64,000 nt of DNA from Rhodococcus pyridinivorans (GCF_900105195.1 NZ_FNRX01000002.1:3472001-3536000), one strand, 5' to 3'. Positions 41,804 to 51,984 are shown, counted from the stretch's first letter. Made by a program: numbers and translations. Notes: generated from the letters alone by a model not told the origin.

Positions 41804-43492
41804 CTACTCGACGCCGAGCTGCAGCAGGTCGCCGCGCTGACCGCCCTGGTAGACCACCACGTCGATCTCCGGGTGACGGCGATCGAGGTGGGCGGCCAGT
41901 TGCTCGACGAGTCCGTCGGGGGCGTCGGCGCCGACCAGCATCGTCACGAGCTCGCCGCCCGCGGCGAGAATCCTGTCGAGCAGCGACGCTCCCGCTGTCA
42001 CCAGATCATGCTCGATCACTACGACATCATGGCCGGCCAGTCCGAGACTGTCGCCGGGCTCGCACGTTCCGACCCAGGTCAGCGCGCGTTCGTTCGCGTA
42101 CCGCAGCGATCCCCAGCGCACGCACGACGCCGCCTCCGACATCGCGAAGGCGTCGTCGACCGTCGCGCGCATCGGATCGTGCACGGCCAACGAGGCCAGC
42201 CCCTGGACGACGGAGGAGGACGGCAGGAACATCACGTCACGGTCGTCCCGCCGCGCCCGGGCGCCCACGGCGACGACGTCCTGCGCGGAGAGCGCACCGT
42301 TGGGCAGCACCAGGACGTCCCGGCTCGGCAGTGCCCGGATCGCCTCGAGCAGTTCGTCCGGGGCTGAGATCTCCTCGGCCCGCAGCACCCGGGCACCCTC
42401 CGCCTCGAACAGTTCGGCCGCGCCCTCGCCGCCCACCACTGCGAGGACCGCCCGGGACTGTTCCTCCGCCGACTCGGCACGGACCCGGGCGGGAGCCGTG
42501 CCCAGCGCCACGGGACCGTCGCCGCACCCGCGACGCGCGGACTCGAGCGCGAAGCACGTGATGTCGATGCGGGTCAGCGAACCCGCCGCGAGACCGGCCT
42601 CCACGGCAGCTCCGGGCTCGCAGCAGTGCACGTGAACGGACCAGCACCCCGATCCCCCGGAAACGATCGCGACCGAGTCGCCGAGCGCGTCGAGGGAGGA
42701 CCTCAAGGCATCCATGCGCGCGTCGTCGGAATTCCCGACGAGATACATCACTTCGTACTCCTGCTGGTCGCTGTCGTGACGTTCGTCGACGATCTCGGGT
42801 TCGACGACAGGCCGCGAGGTGCCGGCGAGCACCATCCGGCGATCGGGCCGTATTCCGGTGGTGACCTCCACCAGGCAGTCGAGCAGCACGAGCAGGCCGA
42901 GGCCGCCGGCGTCGACGACCCCTGCCTCGGCGAGGACGTCGAGCTGGGTGGTGGTGCGCTGCAGCGCGTCGGCGGCGGCGTCGGCACTCGCGACGGCGAC
43001 ATCGCACACGGTCGCATCCGTCTCCGAGGCGACGCGGGTCGCGCCCTCGGCCGCAGCTTCGAGGACGCTGACGATGGTGCCCTTCGCGGGTGCGCTGAGC
43101 GCTCCGGTCACGAGCGTCGCGGCGTTGGAGAAGGCGGCGGCGAGGTCCCGGGCGCCGACCGTCGTCAGTCCCGCGATCGCGTCGGCGAGACCGCGCAGTG
43201 CCTGTGCCAGGATGATCCCGGAATTGCCCCGCGCCCCGGCGAAGGCACCACGCGCGAGCCCTTCGGCGACGTCGGATGCGGTGAGCGCGCCGTCCACGGG
43301 CCCGCCGATCCGGGCCGCCGCGGCCTGCAGGGTGATCAGCAGATTGTTTCCGGTGTCCCCGTCGGGCACCGGGAAGACGTTGAGCGAGTTGATCTCCGCT
43401 CGGCGCTGTTCGAGCGCTTCCACACCGAACTCGACCCACCGGCGCAGCGCCCGCCCGTCCACCGTGTCCTCGGCTCCGAGCAACGATTCCAC
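41804..43492 (-). CDS. DAK2-domain protein (FakA/YloV-like kinase)
   Basis: A 562-residue protein with an N-terminal dihydroxyacetone-kinase L domain (NVFPVPDGDTGNNLL, near residue 40; ARGNSGIILAQALRG, near 100) and a large C-terminal region like fatty-acid kinase FakA/YloV. These phosphorylate acyl chains bound to a DegV/FakB partner; no degV gene is adjacent. GTG 43492 is the start, since MESLLGAEDT-like starts are normal. It is divergent from rpmB and precedes recG, a conserved actinobacterial arrangement. Confidence 0.88.
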   Translation of the reverse strand: MESLLGAEDTVDGRALRRWVEFGVEALEQRRAEINSLNVFPVPDGDTGNNLLITLQAAAARIGGPVDGALTASDVAEGLARGAFAGARGNSGIILAQALRGLADAIAGLTTVGARDLAAAFSNAATLVTGALSAPAKGTIVSVLEAAAEGATRVASETDATVCDVAVASADAAADALQRTTTQLDVLAEAGVVDAGGLGLLVLLDCLVEVTTGIRPDRRMVLAGTSRPVVEPEIVDERHDSDQQEYEVMYLVGNSDDARMDALRSSLDALGDSVAIVSGGSGCWSVHVHCCEPGAAVEAGLAAGSLTRIDITCFALESARRGCGDGPVALGTAPARVRAESAEEQSRAVLAVVGGEGAAELFEAEGARVLRAEEISAPDELLEAIRALPSRDVLVLPNGALSAQDVVAVGARARRDDRDVMFLPSSSVVQGLASLAVHDPMRATVDDAFAMSEAASCVRWGSLRYANERALTWVGTCEPGDSLGLAGHDVVVIEHDLVTAGASLLDRILAAGGELVTMLVGADAPDGLVEQLAAHLDRRHPEIDVVVYQGGQRGDLLQLGVE

Positions 43493-43725
43493 CCCCTTCG
43501 CCTCGTCCTGCGAGCATCGTCCACCTCTGCGATCGGTACCGTTGCGCACGGTGCCGAGCCCTGGCGAACAGGTTAGCCGCGAGTCGTCGCACCGTCCGGT
43601 TTGGCCAACCGCCCTCGAGTTCGCTAAGCTTGCCGGGTTGCCTCGCACGGGCGGCTCGTTCCCCGTGTTCGCAAGGCGAAACAACAGACAGAAGATCTAT
43701 CCACTAGACACAAGGAGTTCGCGAC

Positions 43726-43917
43726 ATGGCTGCCGTCTGCGACGTATGCGCCAAGGGCCCCGGCTTCGGGAAGTCGGTCTCGCACTCGCACCGGCGTACC
43801 AACCGTCGCTGGAACCCGAACATCCAGAGCGTGCGCGCTCAGGTTGCACCGGGCAACACCCGCAAGATGAACGTGTGCACCTCCTGCCTCAAGGCCGGCA
43901 AGGTCGTCCGCGGCTGA
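43726..43917 (+). CDS. rpmB: 50S ribosomal protein L28
   Basis: A 63-residue L28 ([20 protein letters not shown]). Two CxxC pairs (CDVC, CTSC) make it the zinc-binding form. It is divergent from the DAK2 gene across 233 bp. AAGGAG precedes the start. It is followed by a strong terminator. Confidence 0.97.
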   Translation: MAAVCDVCAKGPGFGKSVSHSHRRTNRRWNPNIQSVRAQVAPGNTRKMNVCTSCLKAGKVVRG

Positions 43918-43937
43918 TTCCCGGTCGAGTCGTCGCG

Positions 43938-43970
43938 AAGGCCCCCTGCGCTGATTGCGCAGGGGGCCTT
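43938..43970 (+). terminator. Strong terminator after rpmB
   Basis: A perfect 14-bp stem, AAGGCCCCCTGCGC (43938-43951) and GCGCAGGGGGCCTT (43957-43970), with a 5-nt loop TGATT, starts 21 bp after the rpmB stop. Symmetry and the terminal TT make it effective on both strands. Confidence 0.85.
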
Positions 43971-44005
43971 CGCCGTTCGATCCTGCGGCCCGATATCGTG
44001 CGGGA

Positions 44006-44821
44006 ATGACCGAGAACCAAGTTTCCTTCCCCGACAGCGACTCTCTCCGTTCACTGGTGAGCGTGGAGGACCGCGTCCTGCGGATCGCCGTGGCGACCTC
44101 CGAGCACGGCACCTCCCTGTCCCCCGCAGGGATGGAGCAGGGCATCGCAGCCCTGCGTGCGGCAGGCCCGGAGATCGGCGCCGTGCTGCTCGTCGGTGAG
44201 GGTGCGAACTTCTGCGCGGGCGGCAACGTCCACGGATTCGCCGCGGCCGAGGACCGTGGCGCCCACCTGCTCGAGATCGCGAACCTCTTCCATGACTTCG
44301 TGCGCGCACTGGAGAAGGCGGCCGTGCCGGTCGTCGCCGCCGTGCACGGCTGGGCCGCCGGCGCCGGCATGAGCCTGGCGCTGCTCGCCGACATCGCGCT
44401 CGCCGGCCCCGGCACGAAGATGCGCGCCGCGTACCCGTCGATCGGCTTCTCCCCCGACGGCGGCATGTCGTGGACCCTGCCGCGGATCGTCGGCCCGTCG
44501 CGGGCACGGGAGATCATCATGACCGACGCCGTGATCGGCGCCGACGAAGCCGTGCGCCTGGGTCTGCTCAGCCGGCTCGTCGCCGACGGCGAGATCCAAA
44601 GCGAAGGGTTACGACTCGCACGAACCCTCGCGCACGGCCCCACGCAGTCCTACGCCGCCATCCGCTCGCTCGTGGCGGGCTCGGCCGGACGATCGCTGTC
44701 CGACCACCTCGATGCCGAAGCCGCCTCGATCTCCGCGGCCGCGACGACGCCCACGGGTATCGAGGGTGTCGACGCCTTCGTCGCCAAGCGGCGTCCGGAC
44801 TGGGATTCGGCCCGCGCCTGA
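44006..44821 (+). CDS. Enoyl-CoA hydratase/isomerase family protein
   Basis: A 271-residue crotonase-fold protein. The oxyanion-hole segments are seen in GANFCAGGNVHGFA (near 72) and AVHGWAAGAGMSLALLADI (near 113), followed by YPSIGFSPDGGMSWTLPRIVG (near 148), the arrangement of PaaG/EchA-like enzymes. The substrate (fatty or aromatic acyl-CoA) is not certain. ATG 44006 is the start, 36 bp after the rpmB terminator. Convergent with ung. Confidence 0.85.
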   Translation: MTENQVSFPDSDSLRSLVSVEDRVLRIAVATSEHGTSLSPAGMEQGIAALRAAGPEIGAVLLVGEGANFCAGGNVHGFAAAEDRGAHLLEIANLFHDFVRALEKAAVPVVAAVHGWAAGAGMSLALLADIALAGPGTKMRAAYPSIGFSPDGGMSWTLPRIVGPSRAREIIMTDAVIGADEAVRLGLLSRLVADGEIQSEGLRLARTLAHGPTQSYAAIRSLVAGSAGRSLSDHLDAEAASISAAATTPTGIEGVDAFVAKRRPDWDSARA

Positions 44822-44843
44822 CATCCGGGCGGCGGATCGGTGG

Positions 44844-45572
44844 TCAGGGCAGTCGCCAGTCCACCGGTTCGCCGCCCTGCTCGACGAGCAGGGCGTTCAC
44901 GCGGCTGAACGGACGCGACCCGAAGAATCCGCGTGAGGCCGACAGCGGGGACGGGTGCGCCGACTTCACGGTGGGCACACCACCGAGCATGGGTTCGAGG
45001 GTCGCCGCGTCGCGGCCCCACAGGATCGCGACGAGCGGGGTACCGCGCGCGACCAGCGCGCGGATCGCCTGCTCGGTGACGGCCTCCCAGCCCTTGCCGC
45101 GATGCGAGGCCGGCTGGCCCGGCGCGACGGTGAGGACCCGGTTGAGCAACAGGACACCGTGCTCGGTCCACGGCGACAGGTCGCCCGTGGAGGGCTGCGG
45201 CAGACCGAGATCGTCGGTGTACTCGCGGTAGATGTTGGCGAGACTGCGCGGGATCGGCCGTACGGCCGGAGCCACCGAGAAGCTCAGTCCCACAGCGTGA
45301 CCCGGAGTGGGATAGGGATCCTGCCCGACGATCAGGACGCGGACGGACTCGAACGGCTGTGTGAAGGCACGCAGCACGTTCGGACCGGACGGCAGGTAAC
45401 TGCGGCCCGCGGCGAGTTCGGCGCGGAGGAACTGCCCCATCGCGGTGATGTCACCTGCGACGGATTCGAGTGCTCGCGCCCAGCCCGGGTCGACGAGTTC
45501 GGACAGGGGCCGACCGGCACGGGGCTCGTCCGCTCCCCCGTCCGCGGACTGTGTGTCGACGGTGTCGGCCAC
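44844..45572 (-). CDS. ung: Uracil-DNA glycosylase
   Basis: Family 1 UDG of 242 residues that removes uracil from DNA. Catalytic water-activating motif [17 protein letters not shown] (near 83), LLLNRVLTV (near 143), and the DNA-binding [13 protein letters not shown] loop with the catalytic His. Start GTG 45572 lies 4 bp after the carbonic-anhydrase-like gene. Order rpmB-ung-thiL is conserved in mycobacteria. Confidence 0.96.
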   Translation of the reverse strand: MADTVDTQSADGGADEPRAGRPLSELVDPGWARALESVAGDITAMGQFLRAELAAGRSYLPSGPNVLRAFTQPFESVRVLIVGQDPYPTPGHAVGLSFSVAPAVRPIPRSLANIYREYTDDLGLPQPSTGDLSPWTEHGVLLLNRVLTVAPGQPASHRGKGWEAVTEQAIRALVARGTPLVAILWGRDAATLEPMLGGVPTVKSAHPSPLSASRGFFGSRPFSRVNALLVEQGGEPVDWRLP

Positions 45573-45575
45573 CTG

Positions 45576-46103
45576 TCACTCCTGGTCGATGCGGCGGAGA
45601 GCGGTCCGGTAGTAGGCGGCGTTCGCCGCATACATCTCGGCGTTGGGGTCGAATTTGTTCTCGGGGATCTCGTAGCCCTCGCGGACCTTCGCGGGGATGC
45701 CCATCGCCATGCGGCGGGGCGGAAGTTCGAAGCGCGGTGGGATCAGGGCGCCGGCGGCGACCTGCGCTCCGGCGCCGATGACCGATCCGTTGAGGACGAG
45801 CGAACCCGAGCCGATCAGCGCGCCGTCACCGATCGTGGAGCCCTCGATGTGCGCGTTGTGCCCGACGACGCACCGCGCGCCGATCACGGTGGCCTCGATC
45901 GCGGTGCAGTGGATGATCGTGCCGTCCTGGATGTTGGTCTTCTCCCCCACGGTGATCGTGCCGTAGTCCCCGCGCAGCACCGCCGAGGGCCACACGGAGG
46001 CACCGGCACCGAGGGTGACGTTGCCGATCACGACCGCGTCGGGGTGAACCCACGCGTCGGGATGGATATCGGGGACACGCTCGCCGAGTGCGTAGACAGC
46101 CAT
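45576..46103 (-). CDS. Gamma-class carbonic anhydrase-like hexapeptide protein
   Basis: A 175-residue left-handed beta-helix protein. Hexapeptide turns repeat across the sequence (DAVVIGNVTLGAGASVW). The zinc histidines of the gamma-carbonic anhydrase/PaaY-YrdA family are in IIHCTAIEATVIG and VVGHNAHIEGS. Many members are carbonic anhydrases, some are thioesterase-like, so activity is uncertain. Sits between thiL and ung on the same strand. Confidence 0.88.
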   Translation of the reverse strand: MAVYALGERVPDIHPDAWVHPDAVVIGNVTLGAGASVWPSAVLRGDYGTITVGEKTNIQDGTIIHCTAIEATVIGARCVVGHNAHIEGSTIGDGALIGSGSLVLNGSVIGAGAQVAAGALIPPRFELPPRRMAMGIPAKVREGYEIPENKFDPNAEMYAANAAYYRTALRRIDQE

Positions 46104-46148
46104 GACTGCAGAACCTATCTCGAGCGAACCCCACCCGAAGTGGTCGCC

Positions 46149-47120
46149 CTAGTGACCAGCGCCCGCCGCAAAGCTCTCCCAGCCTCCGGATCCGTCGCGG
46201 CGCTGCCCGTCGACGGTGACGCCGAAGCCTTCCAGGACCACGCCGATCGGCCGCCATCCGTCCGGCAGTGCGACCTCGCGAGGGAAGCACGCTGCGAGGG
46301 CATGGTCCTCGCCGCCGGTGAGGATCCACTCCCACGGGTCGGCCGCCAGCACCCGACCGGTCTCGCGGAGTTGCGTGTCGGGAGCGAGCGCACCGGAGTC
46401 GAGGTCGATCGCGACCTCCGAAGCCGTGCAGATGTGCTCGAGATCGGCGACGAGACCGTCGGAGATGTCGGTGCATGCGTGGGCGCCTGCTGCGGCCGCT
46501 GCAGGACCTGCGGCGTAGGGCGGAGTGGGCACACGATGCGCCGCGACGAGTTCGGGGAAGTCCCGGTTGCCGGCCAGCAGCAGGGCCAGACCCGCCGCGG
46601 AACGACCGATGCGACCGGCGAGGGCGACGACGTCGCCGGGGCAGGCGGTGGAGCGGAGCAGCGGTGGCCGTCCGTCGAGTTCGCCGAGCACGGTGACCGA
46701 GACGATCACCTGACCCGCTTGCACGAGATCGCCTCCCACGACTCCGGCGCCGATCTCCTCCGCAGCCTCCCCGATGCCCGCCGAGATGCCGTCGAGCACG
46801 GCGACGGGAGTCTCGGGCGGACAACCGAGGCCGACGACGAAGGCCGTGGGGCGGGCGCCGACCGCGGCGACATCGGCTCCGTTCTGGGCGACCGCCTTGC
46901 GTCCGACCTCTTCCGGGCTCGACCAGTCGAACCGGAAGTGACGTCCTTCGACCAGCATGTCGGTCGAGATCGCGATGCGCCCGTCGGATGCTGTCACGAC
47001 CGCTGCGTCGTGGCCCGGCCCGACGAGTGTGCTGTCGGGTTGCCGCCGTGCTCTCACCGCGCGCTCGATCACTGGGAATTCGCCGATGTCGGCGACGGTG
47101 GGTCCGCTCGGGTTCGTCAC
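46149..47120 (-). CDS. thiL: Thiamine-monophosphate kinase
   Basis: A 323-residue PurM-like kinase making thiamine diphosphate from thiamine phosphate. It has GPGHDAAVV near residue 35, STDMLVEGRHF, KAVAQNGADVAAVGARPT and TDISDGLVADL, all ThiL signatures. GTG 47120 is taken as start; another close codon is possible. Divergent from the DUF3515 gene and followed by the carbonic-anhydrase-like gene. Confidence 0.93.
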   Translation of the reverse strand: MTNPSGPTVADIGEFPVIERAVRARRQPDSTLVGPGHDAAVVTASDGRIAISTDMLVEGRHFRFDWSSPEEVGRKAVAQNGADVAAVGARPTAFVVGLGCPPETPVAVLDGISAGIGEAAEEIGAGVVGGDLVQAGQVIVSVTVLGELDGRPPLLRSTACPGDVVALAGRIGRSAAGLALLLAGNRDFPELVAAHRVPTPPYAAGPAAAAAGAHACTDISDGLVADLEHICTASEVAIDLDSGALAPDTQLRETGRVLAADPWEWILTGGEDHALAACFPREVALPDGWRPIGVVLEGFGVTVDGQRRDGSGGWESFAAGAGH

Positions 47121-47228
47121 GGTGACGGTCGCCTCTTTCTCGGTCGGCGGTGGGAGAGAGCCGGCACGTGCCCTGCTACGTTCGATCACGCTACCGCCCC
47201 CTGTCCCCGAGCCCGGATGCTGGACACG

Positions 47229-47831
47229 ATGAACGACACCTCTGCTTCCGATCGCGAACCTTCCGACGACGCCCCCGTCGAGGCACCCGGATCGGACGGG
47301 ATGCGACGCAGTCCCGCTCTGATCGCCACGGCGATCGCACTGCCCGTCGCCCTGCTGGTCGGAGTGGTGGTGGCGGCCGTGATCGTGTCGCAGTCACCGG
47401 TGAATACACCCGTGGGTCTCGGTCCCGTGCCCGCTCCGGAGGCGGAATCCGAATCCTGCTCGCAGTTGCTCGACGCGCTGCCGGAGGAGCTCGGCGACTA
47501 CACGCGCGCCGAACTGGCCGATCCGGCACCGGTGGGTGCTGCGGCCTGGCAGTCGGACGACGGCGAGGAGGTCGTCCTGCGTTGCGGTCTCGACCGGCCC
47601 GACCAGTTCGACCGAGCGGCGGCGCTGCAGGTGATCGACGACGTGCAGTGGTTCGAGGTGTCGGGCGCCGAGCAGGGCATCCCGGCGAGTACGTGGTTCG
47701 CCGTCGACCGTCCGGTCTACGTGGCCTTGACCGTGCCCGACGGATCTGGGCCGACCCCGCTGCAGGACATCACGGCGACGATCTCCGCGGCGCTCCCGCA
47801 GCAGGAGATCGATCCGGCGCCGATCCGCTGA
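47229..47831 (+). CDS. DUF3515 membrane-anchored protein
   Basis: A 200-residue DUF3515 protein. One N-terminal helix (ALIATAIALPVALLVGVVVA, near 29-48) anchors an external domain. Conserved segments are SCSQLLDALPEELGDYTR and WQSDDGEEVVLRCGLDRP. An in-frame ATG at 47217 would add four residues. Function unknown; actinobacteria place it beside thiL, as here. Confidence 0.88.
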   Translation: MNDTSASDREPSDDAPVEAPGSDGMRRSPALIATAIALPVALLVGVVVAAVIVSQSPVNTPVGLGPVPAPEAESESCSQLLDALPEELGDYTRAELADPAPVGAAAWQSDDGEEVVLRCGLDRPDQFDRAAALQVIDDVQWFEVSGAEQGIPASTWFAVDRPVYVALTVPDGSGPTPLQDITATISAALPQQEIDPAPIR

Positions 47832-47848
47832 GCCGGACGGACGAGAAA

Positions 47849-47887
47849 GGTCGGCCCCGGCACCGTGGTGTGGTGCCGGGGCCGACC
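47849..47887. terminator. Bidirectional terminator
   Basis: A perfect 16-bp inverted repeat, GGTCGGCCCCGGCACC (47849-47864) and GGTGCCGGGGCCGACC (47872-47887), with a 7-nt loop, fills the gap between the convergent DUF3515 and CoA-transferase genes. Confidence 0.85.
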
Positions 47888-47906
47888 GTGTTCGTCGCCG
47901 CGTCGA

Positions 47907-49496
47907 TCAGGACGCGTGCATGGTCCCCGTGCGCTGGTAGCGCTCGTGGAAGGAGAACGCCTCACCGAGCAGGTGCGGGGTGTGACCTGCTCCGGGGGTG
48001 GCTTCTGCGCGCTCGATGTAGTCGAGCAGTTCGGCGCGGTAGTCGGGATGCGCGCAGCGCTCCACGACGACCCGCGACCGACGGCGGGGGGACAGTGCGC
48101 GCAGATCGGCGAGACCCTGTTCGGTCACGATGACCTGCACGTCGTGCTCGGTGTGGTCGACGTGCGGCACCATCGGGACGATCGACGAGATCGCGCCGTC
48201 GCGGGCCGTCGACGGGCTCAGGAACATCGACAGGTAGCCGTTGCGCGCGAAGTCGCCGGAGCCACCGATGCCGTTCATGATGCGGGTGCCCATCACGTGG
48301 GTGGAGTTGACGTTGCCGTACACGTCGGCTTCGAGCATGCCGTTCATGGCGATGATGCCGAGTCGGCGGACGATCTCGGGGTGGTTGCTGATCTCCTGCG
48401 GCCGCAACATGATGTGGTCGCGGTAGAAGTCGATGTTCTCGACGAAGTCGTTCAGCCCCGCTTCGGACAGTGCGAGGGAAGTCGCCGAGGCGAACCGGAC
48501 GGTGCCGTGTTTGACGAGGTCGAGCATGCCGTCCTGGATGACCTCCGAGTAGCAGGTCAGCCCCCGGTACGGTCCGCTGTCGAGACCGGCGAGAACGGCG
48601 TTGGCGACGTTGCCGACACCCGACTGCAGCGGAAGCAGCGTGTCGGCGGGCAGCCGTCCCGCGGCGACCTCGTGCGCGAAGAAGTCGAGGACGTGGTCGG
48701 CGATGGCCCGGCTGGTGGCGTCGGGCGCCGTGAGCGCGGTGGCGCTGTCGGAACGGTCGGTCTCGACGACCGCGACGACGCGTTCCGGATCGATCCGGAA
48801 GTAGGGCTGGCCGATGCGGTCCTCGACGTCGGTGAGGTCGATCGGACGACGGTTCGGGGGAAGCGCGGTGCCGTAGTAGACGTCGTGCACGCCGTCCATG
48901 GCGGCGGGGATCCACGAGTTGACCTCGAGGATCACCTTCTCGGCGACGTCGAGCCAGGTCTTGTTGTTACCGATGGACGTGGCGGGGATCAGCTCGCCCG
49001 TCTCCGTGATGCCGGAGATCTCGACGACGGCGACGTCGATGTGTCCGTAGTAGCCCTCCCAGACCTGCTGGGCGACGTGCGACAGGTGTATGTCGACGTA
49101 GTCCATCCGGCCTTCGTTGATCCGCCCTCGGGCGGTGGGCTCTGCCTGGTACGGCATACGCAGCGCGATTCCGTCGACGTCGGCGAGCATGCGCTCGGTG
49201 TCGGAGGCCACCGACGCTCCGGTGAGCAGGTTGATCCGGAAGTCGCCGCCGGTCGCCCGCGTGCGCCGGATGTGTTCGGCGAGGGCCGGGGTCACTGCCT
49301 TCGGGGTGCCTGCGCTGGCGAAGCCGCTGATGGCGACCGTGTCGCCGGGGCGAATCCACTGGACGGCGTCCTGAGCCGACACGATCTTCTTGCGGTAGGT
49401 CTCATGACGTACCCGAGCCTCGGCCGGGGTCACGACGACCGACTCCACAGACGGCGCTGCGGGGGATGAAAGGGCTGCGTACATGACGACGACCAT
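47907..49496 (-). CDS. Acetyl-CoA hydrolase/succinyl-CoA:acetate CoA-transferase family protein
   Basis: A 529-residue class-I CoA-transferase (Cat1/Ach1/ScpC type), which exchanges CoA between succinyl-CoA and acetate or propionate. The N-terminus has SISGFASAGTPKAV-like GDTVAISGFAS, then PLQSGVGNVANAVLAGL. The catalytic Glu and CoA-binding GIGGSGDFARNGYLSMF are in the C-terminal half. Two in-frame ATG codons (49496 and 49484) are possible starts. Likely role is acetate or propionate metabolism. Divergent from the RecQ-like gene. Confidence 0.92.
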   Translation of the reverse strand: MVVVMYAALSSPAAPSVESVVVTPAEARVRHETYRKKIVSAQDAVQWIRPGDTVAISGFASAGTPKAVTPALAEHIRRTRATGGDFRINLLTGASVASDTERMLADVDGIALRMPYQAEPTARGRINEGRMDYVDIHLSHVAQQVWEGYYGHIDVAVVEISGITETGELIPATSIGNNKTWLDVAEKVILEVNSWIPAAMDGVHDVYYGTALPPNRRPIDLTDVEDRIGQPYFRIDPERVVAVVETDRSDSATALTAPDATSRAIADHVLDFFAHEVAAGRLPADTLLPLQSGVGNVANAVLAGLDSGPYRGLTCYSEVIQDGMLDLVKHGTVRFASATSLALSEAGLNDFVENIDFYRDHIMLRPQEISNHPEIVRRLGIIAMNGMLEADVYGNVNSTHVMGTRIMNGIGGSGDFARNGYLSMFLSPSTARDGAISSIVPMVPHVDHTEHDVQVIVTEQGLADLRALSPRRRSRVVVERCAHPDYRAELLDYIERAEATPGAGHTPHLLGEAFSFHERYQRTGTMHAS

Positions 49497-49709
49497 AGCG
49501 ACGCGGATGATCCGCTCATCACACTCGGTCCGGATCAGCGATCGCCGTCACCAATTCGGACACAGAGTGCCACGAGTCGCACTCCAAGATCGATGCAATC
49601 GGGAGTTGTTGTTTCGCAAGCTTTTACAGCATGATCTCTGCCACGCCGACTGACACTGGGTGCCACCCTCTTTCGTGAGAGCCACTCCGTCGCTATCTCT
49701 ACGGTATCT

Positions 49710-49761
49710 CCGTTCGCCGCCGCATCAGTACCGTTCGCCGCCCCCGGAGAACCGTTCACCG
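49710..49761 (+). repeat. Three direct repeats with 21-bp period before the RecQ-like gene
   Basis: CCGTTCGCCG (49710-49719), CCGTTCGCCG (49731-49740) and CCGTTCACCG (49752-49761) are spaced at exactly 21 bp, two helical turns. They end 36 bp before the helicase ATG. This pattern suggests cooperative binding of a regulator on one DNA face. The rest of the 301-bp gap (49497-49797) shows no gene. Confidence 0.6.
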
Positions 49762-49797
49762 TCGCCGTGACGGAACGTCGTCGGGCACGATTGCAGC

Positions 49798-51984
49798 ATG
49801 ACGAACTCCACCGACCTGTTGCGCGACGATGCCGAGCACCTCCTCCGCGAGCTGGCAGGCCCCGATGCCCGGCTCCGCGACGACCAATGGGTCGCGATCG
49901 AGGCGCTCGTGGTACACCGTCGCCGCGCCCTCGTCGTCCAGCGCACAGGCTGGGGAAAGTCGGCCGTCTACTTCATCTCCGCCAAACTGCTGCGCCGGCA
50001 GGGCCGCGGTCCCACGGTGATCGTGTCGCCGCTGCTCGCCCTGATGCGCAACCAGGTCGCGGCCGCCGAGCGGGCGGGCGTCCACGCCGCGACCATCAAC
50101 TCCGGCAACGTGACGGAATGGGCGGCGATCCACGAGCGGATCGCGGCGGGTGAGGTCGACGTCCTCCTCGTCAGCCCCGAACGCCTCAACAACCCCGACT
50201 TCCGCGACCAGGTCTTGCCCTCCCTCGCCCGCGACGCCGGATTGGTGGTCGTCGACGAGGCGCACTGCGTGTCGGACTGGGGTCACGACTTCCGGCCCGA
50301 CTACCGCCGCATCCGCACCCTCGTCGCCGAACTCGGCGACGACATCCCGGTCCTGGCGACGACCGCGACCGCCAACGACCGGGTGGTCGCCGACATCGCC
50401 GCCCAGCTCGGTGTCGGCGGAGGCAGCGACCTCGGTGGAAGCAGCAATGCCGGCTCCGACGGCACGCTCGTGCTGCGCGGCGGCCTCGACCGTCCGTCGC
50501 TGCACCTGTCGGTGGTGCGGATCGACGAACCGGCACGACGCGCAGCATGGCTCGCGCAACATCTGAAGGATCTGCCGGGCTCGGGCATCGTGTACGCGCT
50601 GACGGTCTCCGCCGCCCGCGACCTCGCGGCGCTGCTCACCGACCACGGCTATGCAGTGGCGGCATACACCGGTCAGACCGAACCGACCGAACGTGAACAG
50701 CTCGAGGCCGATCTCCTCGACAACAAGGTCAAGGCGCTCGTCGCGACCTCGGCACTCGGCATGGGCTTCGACAAGCCCGACCTCGGCTTCGTGGTGCACC
50801 TCGGCGCTCCCTCGTCCCCGATCTCCTACTACCAGCAGGTCGGGCGTGCGGGTCGCTCCACCGAACGCGCCGAGGTGGTTCTGCTCCCCGGCCCGGAGGA
50901 CCGCCGGATCTGGCAGTGGTTCGCCTCGGTCGCCTTCCCGGACGAGGCACTCGTACGCCGTGTGATCGCAGCGCTCGATACCGAACGGCCGGTATCGACA
51001 CCCGCGCTCGAACCGCGGGTCGACCTCACGCGCTCCCGCCTGGAGATGGTCCTCAAGGTCCTCGACGTCGACGGAGCGGTGAAGAGGGTCAAGGGTGGCT
51101 GGATCGCCACCGGGCAGCCCTGGATGTACGACGAGGAGCGCTACGGGCGGCTCGAGGAGGCGCGCGCCGCGGAACAGGAGGCGATGCTCGAATACGAACG
51201 CACCACCGAATGCCGCATGGTCTTCCTCCGCCGTCAGCTCGACGACCCCGATCTCGACACCCGGACCCCCGGCTGCGATCACACCGCCGGAGGCCCCGGC
51301 TGCGATCACACCGCCGGAGGCCCCGGCTGCGGCCGGTGCGACAACTGCATCGGCTCCCGGTGGGAGACGTCCGTCGGCGACGACGAGGTCGCCCGCACCC
51401 GCGCCCGGCTCGAACGCCCCGGTGTGGATCTGCCGCCTCGCCGGCAGTGGCCCACGGGAATGTCGACCCTCGGGATCCCGCTGTCGGGCCGGATCACGGA
51501 CGGTCCGCACCCCGGGCGAGTGCTGGGCAGGCTGTCGGATCTGGGATGGGGACCGCGACTGCGCGAACTGCTCGACGGACCGGACCGCGAAGTGCCGAAG
51601 GCGGTGGTCGACGCGTCGATCGCGGTGCTCGCCGCGTGGGACTGGGAGGAGCGGCCCACCGCCGTCATGGCCATGGACTCCCCCACACATCCCCTGCTCG
51701 TCGAGTCACTCGCGTCCCGATTGGCACAAATCGGACGATTACGAGATCTAGGTGTATTGCGACGCCGAAGCGGGAATACGGAGCCGACGGCAGCGAACTC
51801 GGCATATCGGGTCGCCGCACTGATCGATGCGTGGGAGCGACCCGACAACCTCGGGTCGAGTGGTCCGATCCTTCTCGTCGATGCGGTGACCGACACCGGC
51901 TGGACGTTCACGATGGCGGCGAGAACTCTCGTCGCCGCGGGAGCCGACGCGGTGTTGCCGTACGCACTCGCGAGCCCGAAGTAA
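49798..51984 (+). CDS. RecQ-type helicase with phosphoribosyltransferase-like C-terminus
   Basis: A 728-residue RecQ-family 3'-5' DNA helicase. Motif [13 protein letters not shown] (near 47), DEAH box [20 protein letters not shown] split near 147, motif [16 protein letters not shown] (near 350), then a cysteine cluster (TECRMVF to GCGRCDNC, residues about 470-516) as in RecQ zinc domains. The last 180 residues contain [20 protein letters not shown], a PRPP-loop like that of ComF-type phosphoribosyltransferases. The cluster includes a duplicated 9-residue unit. Possible role in competence-like uptake or repair. ATG 49798 is the start. Confidence 0.88.
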   Translation: MTNSTDLLRDDAEHLLRELAGPDARLRDDQWVAIEALVVHRRRALVVQRTGWGKSAVYFISAKLLRRQGRGPTVIVSPLLALMRNQVAAAERAGVHAATINSGNVTEWAAIHERIAAGEVDVLLVSPERLNNPDFRDQVLPSLARDAGLVVVDEAHCVSDWGHDFRPDYRRIRTLVAELGDDIPVLATTATANDRVVADIAAQLGVGGGSDLGGSSNAGSDGTLVLRGGLDRPSLHLSVVRIDEPARRAAWLAQHLKDLPGSGIVYALTVSAARDLAALLTDHGYAVAAYTGQTEPTEREQLEADLLDNKVKALVATSALGMGFDKPDLGFVVHLGAPSSPISYYQQVGRAGRSTERAEVVLLPGPEDRRIWQWFASVAFPDEALVRRVIAALDTERPVSTPALEPRVDLTRSRLEMVLKVLDVDGAVKRVKGGWIATGQPWMYDEERYGRLEEARAAEQEAMLEYERTTECRMVFLRRQLDDPDLDTRTPGCDHTAGGPGCDHTAGGPGCGRCDNCIGSRWETSVGDDEVARTRARLERPGVDLPPRRQWPTGMSTLGIPLSGRITDGPHPGRVLGRLSDLGWGPRLRELLDGPDREVPKAVVDASIAVLAAWDWEERPTAVMAMDSPTHPLLVESLASRLAQIGRLRDLGVLRRRSGNTEPTAANSAYRVAALIDAWERPDNLGSSGPILLVDAVTDTGWTFTMAARTLVAAGADAVLPYALASPK
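51271..51324 (+). repeat. 27-bp exact tandem duplication inside the RecQ-like gene
   Basis: The unit starting GGCTGCGATCACACC is present twice without change (51271-51297 and 51298-51324), and a third partial copy starts at 51325. It encodes GCDHTAGGP twice (residues 492-500, 501-509) in the cysteine cluster, keeping the frame. Confidence 0.9.
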
